DNA of 64,000 bases, taken from NCBI GenBank assembly GCA_002840715.1, contig PHBW01000006.1:62001-126000 (forward strand), given 5' to 3'. Shown in pieces: positions 54,721-62,703 of the stretch. The position numbers were made by a program, and so were the translations under genes. The notes below the pieces were generated by a model that saw only the letters and a list, made by a program, of their open reading frames with translations, was not told the DNA's origin and searched no databases. The DNA is from Chloroflexi bacterium HGW-Chloroflexi-4 (lineage in GTDB: Bacteria > Chloroflexota > Anaerolineae > Anaerolineales > Anaerolineaceae). Each line of letters starts with the position of its first letter. Position 1 is the stretch's first letter.

Positions 54721-55907
54721 GCGCAAAAGGCAACTGCATCGATATTCAAGCTGTGGAAGAGCAGCACACCTGCGGCACGTATACCAAACAACCGCTGGTG
54801 ATCGTCCGCGGCGAGGGAGCGGTTTTGTACTCTGAGGACGGCGACGAGTATCTGGACTGCTCGTCAGGACACGGCGTGGCAAATTTAGGGCACGCACATC
54901 CCAAAGTGGCGGCGGCGATTGCCAAACAAGCCTCCACACTGCTGACGTTGTTTGAGAGCTTTCCGAACGATCAGCGGGCTGAATTGATGCAAAAATTGAC
55001 CGGGTTGATGCCCGGCATGGATCGGGTCTTTTTCTGTAACAGCGGCACCGAATCGGTGGAGGCGGCGTTCAAGTTCGCGCGAATCTCCACGGGGCGGACG
55101 GGCATTGTGGCGACCATGCGCGGCTTTCATGGGCGCACGATGGGGGCACTCTCTGCCACCTGGAATAAAGCCTACCGCGAACCTTTCTTGCCGCTGGTGC
55201 CTGATTTCAGCCATGTGCCTTACAACAATATTGAAGCGATGGATAAAGCCGTGAGCGATAAAACTGCCGCGGTTATATTGGAAGTTATCCAGGGTGAGGG
55301 CGGGGTTTTTCCGGCTGGTGAAGGGTATCTCAAAGAAGTGGAGCGCATCAGCAAAGAACGCGGCGCGCTTTTGATTATTGATGAAGTGCAGACCGGTTTT
55401 TGCCGCACGGGCAAGATGTTCGCCTGCCAGCATTTTGACGTCACGCCCGACCTGCTGTGCGTGGCCAAATCGCTGGGTGGAGGCATCCCCATCGGGGCGG
55501 TGCTGATCGGACCGGCGGTGCAAAATCTCGTCCCCGGCGTGCACGGCTCAACCTTTGGCGGCAATCCGCTGTCATGTGCGGCGGCCAACGCGGCGCTTGA
55601 GGTGATGGAAGAGGAAGGTCTGGCGAAACAGGCGGCTGAAAAGGGCGCCTATCTGATGGAAAAACTGCGCGCCATCCAGTCCCCGCTGATCCGCGAAGTG
55701 CGTGGCATGGGTTTGATGGTGGGCATTGAACTGAAACAGAAGGTAACGCCTTATGTGAAGGCGCTGCAGGAAAAACATATCATCGCGTTGAATGCCGGGC
55801 TGACTGTCATCCGTTTGCTGCCGCCGCTGGTGATCAGCTATGAACAGCTTGACCAATTGGCAGCAGCCATAAATGAAGTCTTGACCCAAGAAATTGCTGG
55901 AGAGTAG
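54717..55907 (+). CDS. lysJ: LysW-gamma-semialdehyde aminotransferase (LysJ/ArgD)
   Basis: 396 residues, class III PLP aminotransferase. IIDEVQTGFCRTG holds the cofactor-binding aspartate, and the Schiff-base lysine is in VAKSLGGGIPIGA near residue 257. It converts the LysW-bound semialdehyde to the amine. It is coupled to lysZ by overlap. Confidence 0.93.
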   Translation: MSAKGNCIDIQAVEEQHTCGTYTKQPLVIVRGEGAVLYSEDGDEYLDCSSGHGVANLGHAHPKVAAAIAKQASTLLTLFESFPNDQRAELMQKLTGLMPGMDRVFFCNSGTESVEAAFKFARISTGRTGIVATMRGFHGRTMGALSATWNKAYREPFLPLVPDFSHVPYNNIEAMDKAVSDKTAAVILEVIQGEGGVFPAGEGYLKEVERISKERGALLIIDEVQTGFCRTGKMFACQHFDVTPDLLCVAKSLGGGIPIGAVLIGPAVQNLVPGVHGSTFGGNPLSCAAANAALEVMEEEGLAKQAAEKGAYLMEKLRAIQSPLIREVRGMGLMVGIELKQKVTPYVKALQEKHIIALNAGLTVIRLLPPLVISYEQLDQLAAAINEVLTQEIAGE

Positions 55908-55910
55908 CCG

Positions 55911-56951
55911 TTGACTGATACTCTGATCGGATTGGTCGGCCAATACAGCCCTTCAGGTAACGAGGAAGGCGCAGTGCGCTTTTTGGTGGAGCGCATGCAG
56001 GCGCTTGGTTACGACCGGGCGTTCCGCGACGAAGCCGGCAATGCAGTGGGCGTGATCGGCAGCGGATACAGGCAGATCGTGCTGCTCGGACATATCGACA
56101 CTGTGCCTGGCGAAATTCCCGTGCGAGTGGAGGATGGCATCCTCTACGGGCGCGGGGCAGTGGATGCCAAGGGTCCGCTGGCATGTTTCACAGATGCAGC
56201 CGCAGCCTGCGGCGCAGTCGAAGGATGGCAGTTGGTGGTGATCGGCGCGGTGGAAGAAGAGAGAGATTCCAAAGGCGCTTTTTTTGCTGTTAACCAATAC
56301 AAACCGGATTATGCCATCATCGGAGAACCCAACCGCTGGGATAGAACTGCGCTGGGGTATAAGGGCACTGCCTGGGCAGAGATCAAGATCAGGCAGGGCA
56401 TGGACCACACCGCCAGCGGCGGCACAACCGCCAGTGAATCAGGGGTGATTGTCTGGCAGTCGATCAAAACGTTTTCTGATGCCTATAACACCGATAAAAC
56501 ACGCGTCTTTGATCAATTGCAGCCCTCGCTGCATGAGTTTAATTCAGGCCACAACGATTTTGAACAGTGGGCAAAAATGAGAGTGGGGGTGAGACTTCCG
56601 CCTGCGTTTTCACCGGAAGAATGGTACGTTAAACTGGAAGAAATGGCTGTAGGCGCCGAAGTAGTACGCCTGGGCGTGCCGCTGGCTGCTTTCACCTGCG
56701 ACAAGAACACCCGGCTGGTGAGAGCCGTGCTGGCTGGCATCCGCGGGGAGGGGGGCACACCGGCTTTTGTCTATAAAACCGGTACGGCGGATCTGAATGT
56801 CGTGGCGCCTGTGTGGGGCTGTCCGGCGCTGGTTTATGGGCCGGGTGATTCTGCACTGGATCACACGCCAGATGAAAGAATCGAGTTGGGGGAATACGAG
56901 AAGGCAGTGCGGGTGCTGACATCTGCGCTGAAAAAATTGACGGAAGAGTGA
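55911..56951 (+). CDS. lysK: LysW-ornithine/lysine hydrolase (LysK, M20 family)
   Basis: 346 residues, metallopeptidase of the M20 family that releases the final amino acid from LysW. Metal-ligand motifs are [19 protein letters not shown] and [10 protein letters not shown]. The start is TTG with GGAGAG upstream, 3 bases after the previous stop. Last gene of the cluster. Together these genes supply ornithine or lysine, and argG/argH carry ornithine-derived citrulline to arginine; no ornithine carbamoyltransferase is visible here. Confidence 0.92.
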   Translation: MTDTLIGLVGQYSPSGNEEGAVRFLVERMQALGYDRAFRDEAGNAVGVIGSGYRQIVLLGHIDTVPGEIPVRVEDGILYGRGAVDAKGPLACFTDAAAACGAVEGWQLVVIGAVEEERDSKGAFFAVNQYKPDYAIIGEPNRWDRTALGYKGTAWAEIKIRQGMDHTASGGTTASESGVIVWQSIKTFSDAYNTDKTRVFDQLQPSLHEFNSGHNDFEQWAKMRVGVRLPPAFSPEEWYVKLEEMAVGAEVVRLGVPLAAFTCDKNTRLVRAVLAGIRGEGGTPAFVYKTGTADLNVVAPVWGCPALVYGPGDSALDHTPDERIELGEYEKAVRVLTSALKKLTEE

Positions 56952-56960
56952 AAAATTCTC

Positions 56961-56989
56961 TTGCTCAATTATTAGGCTTGCATTATAAT
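56961..56989 (+). promoter_or_regulatory. Promoter of tRNA-Gly
   Basis: TTGCTC, 17-base spacer, TATAAT (56984-56989), 12 bases before the mature tRNA. Confidence 0.7.
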
Positions 56990-57001
56990 TTTGGACACAA
57001 T

Positions 57002-57073
57002 GCGGGCATCGCCAAGTGGTAAGGCGTCAGCCTTCCAAGCTGATATTCGCGGGTTCGAATCCCGCTGCCCGCT
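57002..57073 (+). tRNA. tRNA-Gly(UCC)
   Basis: Complete cloverleaf. Acceptor GCGGGCA pairs with TGCCCGC, discriminator T; D arm GCCAAGTGGTAAGGC; anticodon stem TCAGC/GCTGA with loop CTTCCAA (anticodon TCC at 57034-57036); T arm GCGGG-TTCGAAT-CCCGC. The CCA end is not encoded. Confidence 0.96.
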
Positions 57074-57133
57074 CTTGTTTACATATTCACGAGTACCATC
57101 GAGGTATTGTATTCGAATCCCGCTGCCCGCTCT
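57054..57133 (+). repeat. Repeated 3' end of tRNA-Gly
   Basis: The last 22 bases spanning the T loop and acceptor (57054-57075, beginning TTCGAATCCCGC) recur exactly at 57112-57133, 58 bases away. Nothing resembling a full second tRNA lies between. It may be an attachment-site scar or the relic of a duplicated tRNA. Confidence 0.7.
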
Positions 57134-57280
57134 CCAAAAATCAGACTTTTTATTAGCGTATCTATTAAACCCCCTCAATGGACGCTTTGCACTCCTATTG
57201 TTGGTCATAAGAAATTTCTGGCTAGTAAGAATACTAGCCAGAAACACTTCATTTTTTTAGATTCTTATAGTAATAATAAT

Positions 57281-57949
57281 TTAGTTATATTTATATATCT
57301 TTACTTCAATGCTGCCCGAATTATCACCGTATGCATTGTCCCAGATTTTGAAACTGGCTGTAGTGCCTGCACCGGTTATCGAACTGGTGTAAGTATGAGT
57401 TTCTGTCTCACATCCAGTTCCCCATTCAACATGGTTGCCACCAACCCAAACTTGTAAGTAATATTGAAGAGATCCCGGAAATACAGCGCCATCAATCCAT
57501 GCGATAGCTCCTGTAGTATTGTATGATCCAGGAATTCTAAGCGAGCATCTTGCATCGGCAATACCTGCATCCGTCCAGTTGACAAACTTGTATGTTCCGT
57601 TGGCAACCATTTCATAAGTAATCCCGGATTGCAAAACGGCTGAAGAATAGACTGTAACGCCGCTCGATGGAACCGAAACAGTATCCACTAAAGTTTTTAC
57701 ATCAATGATTGAACAATCAGCGGTAAATTTTTTTCCAGCCATACCTGGAACCAATTCACCAGGAGATGCATCTCCATGTGCCACATGAGCGGGAAACGCG
57801 GATTCGCTGATGGTGATGAGGTGATAAAGTCCCATGTCGTCGAGATGGCAGACTGCCACCTTTGTTGCCGCGGATACATTTCCTACCGGAAACAGTGCAA
57901 ACAATAACACCGCAATGACTAAAAACCCTAAAACTCTATTTTTTTTCAT
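57281..57949 (-). CDS. Secreted protein of unknown function
   Basis: 222 residues. Signal peptide (VIAVLLFALFPVGNVSAA), then a Cys/His-containing segment with the motif FPAHVAHGDASPGELVPG, seen in many exported bacterial proteins. A C-terminal beta-rich region (NGTYKFVNWTDAGIADARC, ...GSIEVKIYKYN) follows, resembling a jelly-roll. Two or more cysteines could form disulphides. The frame is open to 58045, but the ATG at 57949 with GGGAGAG and signal peptide is the start. Confidence 0.75.
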   Translation of the reverse strand: MKKNRVLGFLVIAVLLFALFPVGNVSAATKVAVCHLDDMGLYHLITISESAFPAHVAHGDASPGELVPGMAGKKFTADCSIIDVKTLVDTVSVPSSGVTVYSSAVLQSGITYEMVANGTYKFVNWTDAGIADARCSLRIPGSYNTTGAIAWIDGAVFPGSLQYYLQVWVGGNHVEWGTGCETETHTYTSSITGAGTTASFKIWDNAYGDNSGSIEVKIYKYN

Positions 57950-58414
57950 ATTCTCTCCCTTTTTATGTATACCAATAATAAAGAGCCACCAATAAGTGTT
58001 TAGATCATTGTTTATTTTTTTATAAAACCTCCTCTCGATCACCATTAAAATTAAAACCAGCCATTACCATGGCCGGTTTCGCTGTTAGCATACCAGAAGG
58101 ATATCCCCATATATTTTTGTACAGCTTCAGTGTTTGGGAAAAGCGACCAATGTTGCCCTCTGGCTTTTCGCTTCCACCCTTTATTTATACGATTATTGTC
58201 AAGATGCGATACAAACGATGAGGTTAATAAATAAACCCTCGTTGGGAAAAATGCAATTTTTTCCTTCCCATTAAGGTTTGCGACGAAAACGTAAATTTGT
58301 CAATTTGTCATCTTTAAGGTCACTGATAATCCCCTGATGAATTTTACTTTTTTGAAAAATTTGACTTTCAATGTACTATACTTTACTGGAATAATTTATT
58401 AATAGGAGTCACTC
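57950..58414. other. Intergenic stretch between secreted protein and nitroreductase
   Basis: About 465 bases. An imperfect hairpin (AAACCAGCCAT / ATGGCCGGTTT) lies at 58052-58077. TATACT near 58377 may be a -10 for the nitroreductase. No gene recognised. Confidence 0.45.
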
Positions 58415-58990
58415 ATGTTAAAAGATCTCGTTCTTCGCAACCGCAGCTACCGCAGGTTCAATCATGGAAAACGCATCTCGTTAGAAACTTTGCGCGAGCT
58501 GGTGGATCTTGCCCGGCTAACACCCTCAGGGCGGAACATGCAGCCCTTGAAGTATCTGCTGGTGACTTCAGAGGAATGGTATGCAAAGCTTTACCCAACT
58601 TTGAGTTGGGCAGGGTATCTGAAAGATTGGGACGGTCCGGTTGAGGATGATCGCCCGACGGCTTATATGATCATGCTGGGGGACACGACGCTTGCCCCCA
58701 TTTTTGGCATTGATCCCGGTATTGCAGCGCAGACCCTATTGTTGGGTGCGGTCGAACTCGGCCTGGGCGGATGCATCTTCGGCACGATTAAAAGGGAAGA
58801 AATCAGATCTCTTTTTGATATCCCGGCGCAGTTTGAGGTTTTGTATGTGATTGCCCTGGGTGAACCGGTCGAAAAGGTGATGATTGAAGAAGTCAAAGCA
58901 GATGGTGATATCAAATATTGGCGAGATGCCGAACAAGGTCATCATGTGCCAAAACGGTCCCTGGCGGATGTGATTGTGGGTGAGATGTAA
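58415..58990 (+). CDS. Nitroreductase family protein
   Basis: 191 residues of the FMN-dependent nitroreductase fold. RNRSYRRFN near the start and LTPSGRNMQPLKYLL form the FMN phosphate-binding region; LGLGGCIFGTIKREEI lies near the C-terminal half. It likely reduces quinones or nitro compounds with NAD(P)H, but substrates are unknown. TAGGAG precedes the ATG. Confidence 0.88.
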   Translation: MLKDLVLRNRSYRRFNHGKRISLETLRELVDLARLTPSGRNMQPLKYLLVTSEEWYAKLYPTLSWAGYLKDWDGPVEDDRPTAYMIMLGDTTLAPIFGIDPGIAAQTLLLGAVELGLGGCIFGTIKREEIRSLFDIPAQFEVLYVIALGEPVEKVMIEEVKADGDIKYWRDAEQGHHVPKRSLADVIVGEM

Positions 58991-59087
58991 ACAGTGAGGG
59001 ATTGAATAATCTCGTTTATTTTCCAGAGAATAGCAAGGACACCATGACAAGGGTGGTTCAAACCCTTGTCATGGTGTCCTTAATTAT

Positions 59088-60731
59088 TTATTTTAAGAAA
59101 TTTTCTTTATAAAGCACTTCACTCACAAAGATATATCCGAAATCATCTTTATGAAGTAAGTGGTATCCGTTGACCTTTTCATCAAGCACATCAGAATAGA
59201 AGTCAAACATGGCTTGCATGGTGTCTTTATCAAGCGCGAATTCGAGCTTGGATGCATCCGAGAAGTAATAGACGTTATCAATTTCGATAAACAAGAAATC
59301 CGGTTGATTTTCTTCAACATAACCATAGGTGGCCAGACCCCAATTGTAGATCACCTGCCAGTGGGGATCGTCGGCGACGTAGGCACGCCAATCGCGATAA
59401 AAGATGAGGGGGGTGTTTGCTGGCAGGCTGGGCAGGTAATCTGTTTTGAAGGTGTCAAACATCGCCAAACTTGGCGACGTCTCTTCACGTTTTGATGTTT
59501 CAAAGATGGCAGTCGCTGTGTGTCTGATGTTAAAGAGAATTGCTATCAATATAGCCACAACAAATGCCAAACTGGCTAATGGATGAAGCCATTTGCCTTT
59601 GTTCCTACCATGTGTCAAGATATTTTTGAAATCAATTTGTACCCAATCCAGCAGTGTGGCATAGAGGGGCAGGATCGCGGGGATGAAGTAATGCGTACGT
59701 ATTGTGGCGGCGAAGATGACAAAATAACCCATGTATCCGATCACCCAAGTAAGGATTACCAGGTTTTTCAATCGATTTTCTTTATTAAACAACCCCATGA
59801 TGGTTGTTAACAGGGCTGCACATAAGAGCAGAAAGCCGCCGTAATAATCTCTTATGATTTGAACGACCTCGTTCAATTTATTGGCGCTGCCGTTATCGGC
59901 CACCCAAAAGCCCTGCGAGCTTTGAGCAAGGTTGGCTTTGAAAATCGCGATGATCTCTCCGCGCTCGATGGGCAGGAGCAACAACGGATTTGTCACAACA
60001 ACTGAAACCACCAACACCACCAGAAATACCAGTGCTAAAAGGAAGGCTTTCTTAAGAGAAAGGTTTTTGGTAATCAGACCGTAAATCAAAACACTGGCAT
60101 ACGTGAGGACGAAGAGCACACCCAGGATCTTGGCACCGATAGCCAGAGCACAGGTGAACGCAGAAAGGAAAAAAAATTTGCCGAATTTGCCCCGGTCTTT
60201 GATGAGCAGGAAAATGGTTAACACGGCGAACAAGGTAAGCAGGCTGTCTGGGTGCCACCAGAGGTTATTACGTACTACAGCGGGCAGCAGCATCAAAAAT
60301 GTAAAAGTAATCAGCGCTTTCCACGGCGAGGTGGATTTTAATTGATCGCGCACCAGAATGAAAGCGGCCAGAAGCATTGGCAACACATTAATCATCTGCC
60401 TTAATACAACAACAATTAGCTGGGTGTGTATCGTCCAATCTGCACCAAGTATCCACTTTACGGGCAGGATAGCGAGAGCCGAGAAGAAGTAAAACGGATA
60501 GCCGTAGTAATAGTGCAAATAAACCAGAAAATTGTGCAGGTTTGCTTTGAGTGTGTCACCTGTCTGAAGCATGTGGAGGACGTTGGGGTATTGGGCAAAT
60601 TCGTCGTGCTCAAAAGCGCTGAGCATGGCGGCATCTTTGGCGCCTGTTAGATTGGGCACGATAAAAGCGCTGAAAATGATCAACGAAATCAGAATGAGCA
60701 ACCAGAAAATGATTCTTTGTTGTTTATCCAT
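59088..60731 (-). CDS. GT39-like membrane glycosyltransferase
   Basis: About 547 residues with around 10 helices. The first extracytoplasmic loop has an acidic pair (FEHDEFAQYP), typical of the catalytic aspartate/glutamate of GT-C enzymes of the PMT/ArnT kind, which use polyprenyl-phosphate sugars. A soluble C-terminal part follows the last helix. The acceptor is unknown. The frame extends to 60839, inside the thiamine leader; the ATG at 60731 is preferred, though without a strong ribosome site. Confidence 0.8.
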   Translation of the reverse strand: MDKQQRIIFWLLILISLIIFSAFIVPNLTGAKDAAMLSAFEHDEFAQYPNVLHMLQTGDTLKANLHNFLVYLHYYYGYPFYFFSALAILPVKWILGADWTIHTQLIVVVLRQMINVLPMLLAAFILVRDQLKSTSPWKALITFTFLMLLPAVVRNNLWWHPDSLLTLFAVLTIFLLIKDRGKFGKFFFLSAFTCALAIGAKILGVLFVLTYASVLIYGLITKNLSLKKAFLLALVFLVVLVVSVVVTNPLLLLPIERGEIIAIFKANLAQSSQGFWVADNGSANKLNEVVQIIRDYYGGFLLLCAALLTTIMGLFNKENRLKNLVILTWVIGYMGYFVIFAATIRTHYFIPAILPLYATLLDWVQIDFKNILTHGRNKGKWLHPLASLAFVVAILIAILFNIRHTATAIFETSKREETSPSLAMFDTFKTDYLPSLPANTPLIFYRDWRAYVADDPHWQVIYNWGLATYGYVEENQPDFLFIEIDNVYYFSDASKLEFALDKDTMQAMFDFYSDVLDEKVNGYHLLHKDDFGYIFVSEVLYKENFLK

Positions 60732-60786
60732 TGGTCCAGTCCAGGTAAGAGATATGAAATTGTACCCCATTTGGTTTGCAATTTTC

Positions 60787-60815
60787 TTGACTTTGCATTG
60801 AAAGCGGTCTATACT
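60787..60815 (+). promoter_or_regulatory. Promoter of the thiamine operon
   Basis: TTGACT (60787-60792), 17-base spacer, TATACT (60810-60815), shortly before the riboswitch. Confidence 0.75.
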
Positions 60816-60833
60816 TTTGCCTGTAAGTAACAG

Positions 60834-60924
60834 TTTCACGGGGAGCCTGGCGTACCAGGCTGAGAGGAAGGCTAGGCGCCTTCGACCCGCAAAACCTGAT
60901 CCGGATAATGCCGGCGGAGGGATG
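60834..60924 (+). promoter_or_regulatory. TPP (thiamine pyrophosphate) riboswitch
   Basis: Conserved THI-box elements in order: GGGGAGCC, CTGAGAGGAAG, GACCCGCAAAACCTGAT, CGGATAATGCCGGCGGAGGGA. The core is complete. It controls thiN, thiB and thiP. Confidence 0.97.
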
Positions 60925-60941
60925 TGTGCGTCTAAAAGACC

Positions 60942-60967
60942 AACCCTCCCAGGCGGAGGGTTTTTTT
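60942..60967 (+). terminator. Riboswitch expression-platform terminator
   Basis: AACCCTCC / GGAGGGTT stem with a CAGGC loop and a run of Ts that reaches the start codon. Its 3' arm GGAGGG is also the ribosome site of thiN. Confidence 0.88.
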
Positions 60968-61609
60968 ATGGCTAAACGCGCAGTTCTTTTTGCCAACGGG
61001 GTAATGCCGAAGGCAGCGCTGATTCTGCCTCATCTCAGACCAGACGACTACTATATCGCGGTGGACGGAGGTTTGCGGCATATACGCAACCTTTATAAGA
61101 CACCGGGATTGTTGATTGGCGATCTGGATTCTGCCACCACTGCAGAGGTGGAAGGGGCAATTGCGCAGGGGATAGAAGTGCGGCGGTATAAGCCTGACAA
61201 AGACGAAACCGACCTGGAACTGGCGCTTTTGGCAGCGATTGAAAAGGGATTTGACGAAATTCTGATCATCGCTGTGCTGGGCGGCAGGTTGGACCAGACA
61301 CTGGGCAACCTCAATTTACTGACTCATCCGCTTCTGAATGGGGTCAAGGTCAGCATCGAAGATGGCACTGAAGAGCTCTTTTTCATCCGCAACAGTGTGG
61401 AGATTCACGGCAGTGCTGGAGATATTGTGTCTTTGATCCCAATGCAGGGTGATGTGGTAGGAGTTGAAACGCGCGAGTTGAAATATCCCCTCAGACACGA
61501 AACCCTTCACCAGGAGAAAGGCCGCGGCATCAGCAATGTGATGCTCGGCGACCGGGCAGTGGTATCCATCGAATCAGGTTTATTACTCTGTATACACACC
61601 CGATCTTAG
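60968..61609 (+). CDS. thiN: Thiamine pyrophosphokinase
   Basis: Transfers pyrophosphate from ATP to thiamine. About 214 residues; VDGGLRHI, LIGDLDS and KDETDLELAL are the conserved catalytic elements. The ATG at 60968 lies 7 bases after GGAGGG; the frame open upstream from 60908 lies inside the riboswitch and is not the start. Confidence 0.93.
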   Translation: MAKRAVLFANGVMPKAALILPHLRPDDYYIAVDGGLRHIRNLYKTPGLLIGDLDSATTAEVEGAIAQGIEVRRYKPDKDETDLELALLAAIEKGFDEILIIAVLGGRLDQTLGNLNLLTHPLLNGVKVSIEDGTEELFFIRNSVEIHGSAGDIVSLIPMQGDVVGVETRELKYPLRHETLHQEKGRGISNVMLGDRAVVSIESGLLLCIHTRS

Positions 61610-61641
61610 GGTGTACACACCCGCACAAGCGGGGTGGAGGA

Positions 61642-62703
61642 ATGATGAAAAAGGTAATTCTTGTACTTTTAATTGGCGCACTGCTGGCTGGCTGCACATC
61701 AAAACCAGCAGGACCTCAAACGCTGACCGTGATGACGCACGACTCTTTTGCCATCTCTGAAGGTTTGGTGACACAGTTCGAATCCGAAAACAATGTCAAG
61801 CTGGTGTTTCTCAAAAGCGGAGATACAGGATCCGCGATCAACCGCGCCATCCTCACCAAGGGCTCTCCAGAAGCGGATGTCTTCTACGGGGTCGATAATA
61901 CCTTTTTATCACGCGCTTTGAATGAAGACCTTTTCGTGAGTTACGCATCCCCTGGGCTTGCGCAGATCCCGGCCGAGTTCAAGTTGGATGACCAAAAGCG
62001 GGCTCTGCCGGTGGATTACGGCGATGTTTGCATCAACTATGACAAGGCTTACTTTGCCAGCCAAGCTCTTTTGCTGCCGCAAAGCCTGGATGACCTGCTC
62101 AAGCCTGAATACGGCCAGGGCAGCGGCACAGAAGGACTGCTGGTGGTTGAAAACCCTGCCATTTCCTCCCCCGGGCTGGCATTTCTTTTGGCCACCATCG
62201 CAGAATACGGCGAGGATGGCTATCTGGATTACTGGCAGGCGCTTAAAGACAACGGTCTGGTGGTGGTGAATGACTGGAGTACGGCTTATTACACCAACTT
62301 CAGCGGAAGCTCAGGCAAGGGGGCTCAGCCAATGGTGGTGTCTTACGCTTCAAGCCCGGCAGTGGAGGTGGTATATGCGGCAACACCGATTACGGACGCT
62401 CCGACTGCCTCACTGGTAGGCGATGGCATGTGCTTCAGGCAGATCGAGTTTGTGGGCATCCTAAAGGGGACCCAAAATGAAAAGATGGCGCAAAAATTTG
62501 TGGATTTCATGCTGGGCAAGGATTTTCAAGAGGACATGCCCCTGCAAATGTTCGTTTACCCGGTCAACCCCGACGCAGTCTTGCCTGAAGTTTTTGTAAC
62601 CTATAACCAAATACCTGAAACCACCGATGCACTTGACGCGCAGTTGATCGCTGAAAAACGCGATGTGTGGATCCAGGCCTGGACGGATACGGTCTTGAAA
62701 TAA
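61642..62703 (+). CDS. thiB: Thiamine ABC transporter substrate-binding lipoprotein
   Basis: 353 residues. Lipoprotein signal with lipobox LLAGC at about residue 18, then a type-2 periplasmic-binding fold (VMTHDSFAISEGLVTQFE, GSPEADVFYGVDNTFLSRAL, VDYGDVCINYDK) typical of the TbpA/ThiB family. It binds thiamine outside the membrane. A second ATG at 61645 has better spacing from GGAGG. The stop overlaps the permease start by one base (TAATG). Confidence 0.93.
   Translation: MMKKVILVLLIGALLAGCTSKPAGPQTLTVMTHDSFAISEGLVTQFESENNVKLVFLKSGDTGSAINRAILTKGSPEADVFYGVDNTFLSRALNEDLFVSYASPGLAQIPAEFKLDDQKRALPVDYGDVCINYDKAYFASQALLLPQSLDDLLKPEYGQGSGTEGLLVVENPAISSPGLAFLLATIAEYGEDGYLDYWQALKDNGLVVVNDWSTAYYTNFSGSSGKGAQPMVVSYASSPAVEVVYAATPITDAPTASLVGDGMCFRQIEFVGILKGTQNEKMAQKFVDFMLGKDFQEDMPLQMFVYPVNPDAVLPEVFVTYNQIPETTDALDAQLIAEKRDVWIQAWTDTVLK

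Noticed and set aside
61587..61641. Two hairpins with repeated TACACACCCG between thiN and thiB
   Set aside because: Short and imperfect, with no U-run; likely just an intercistronic structure around the thiB ribosome site.
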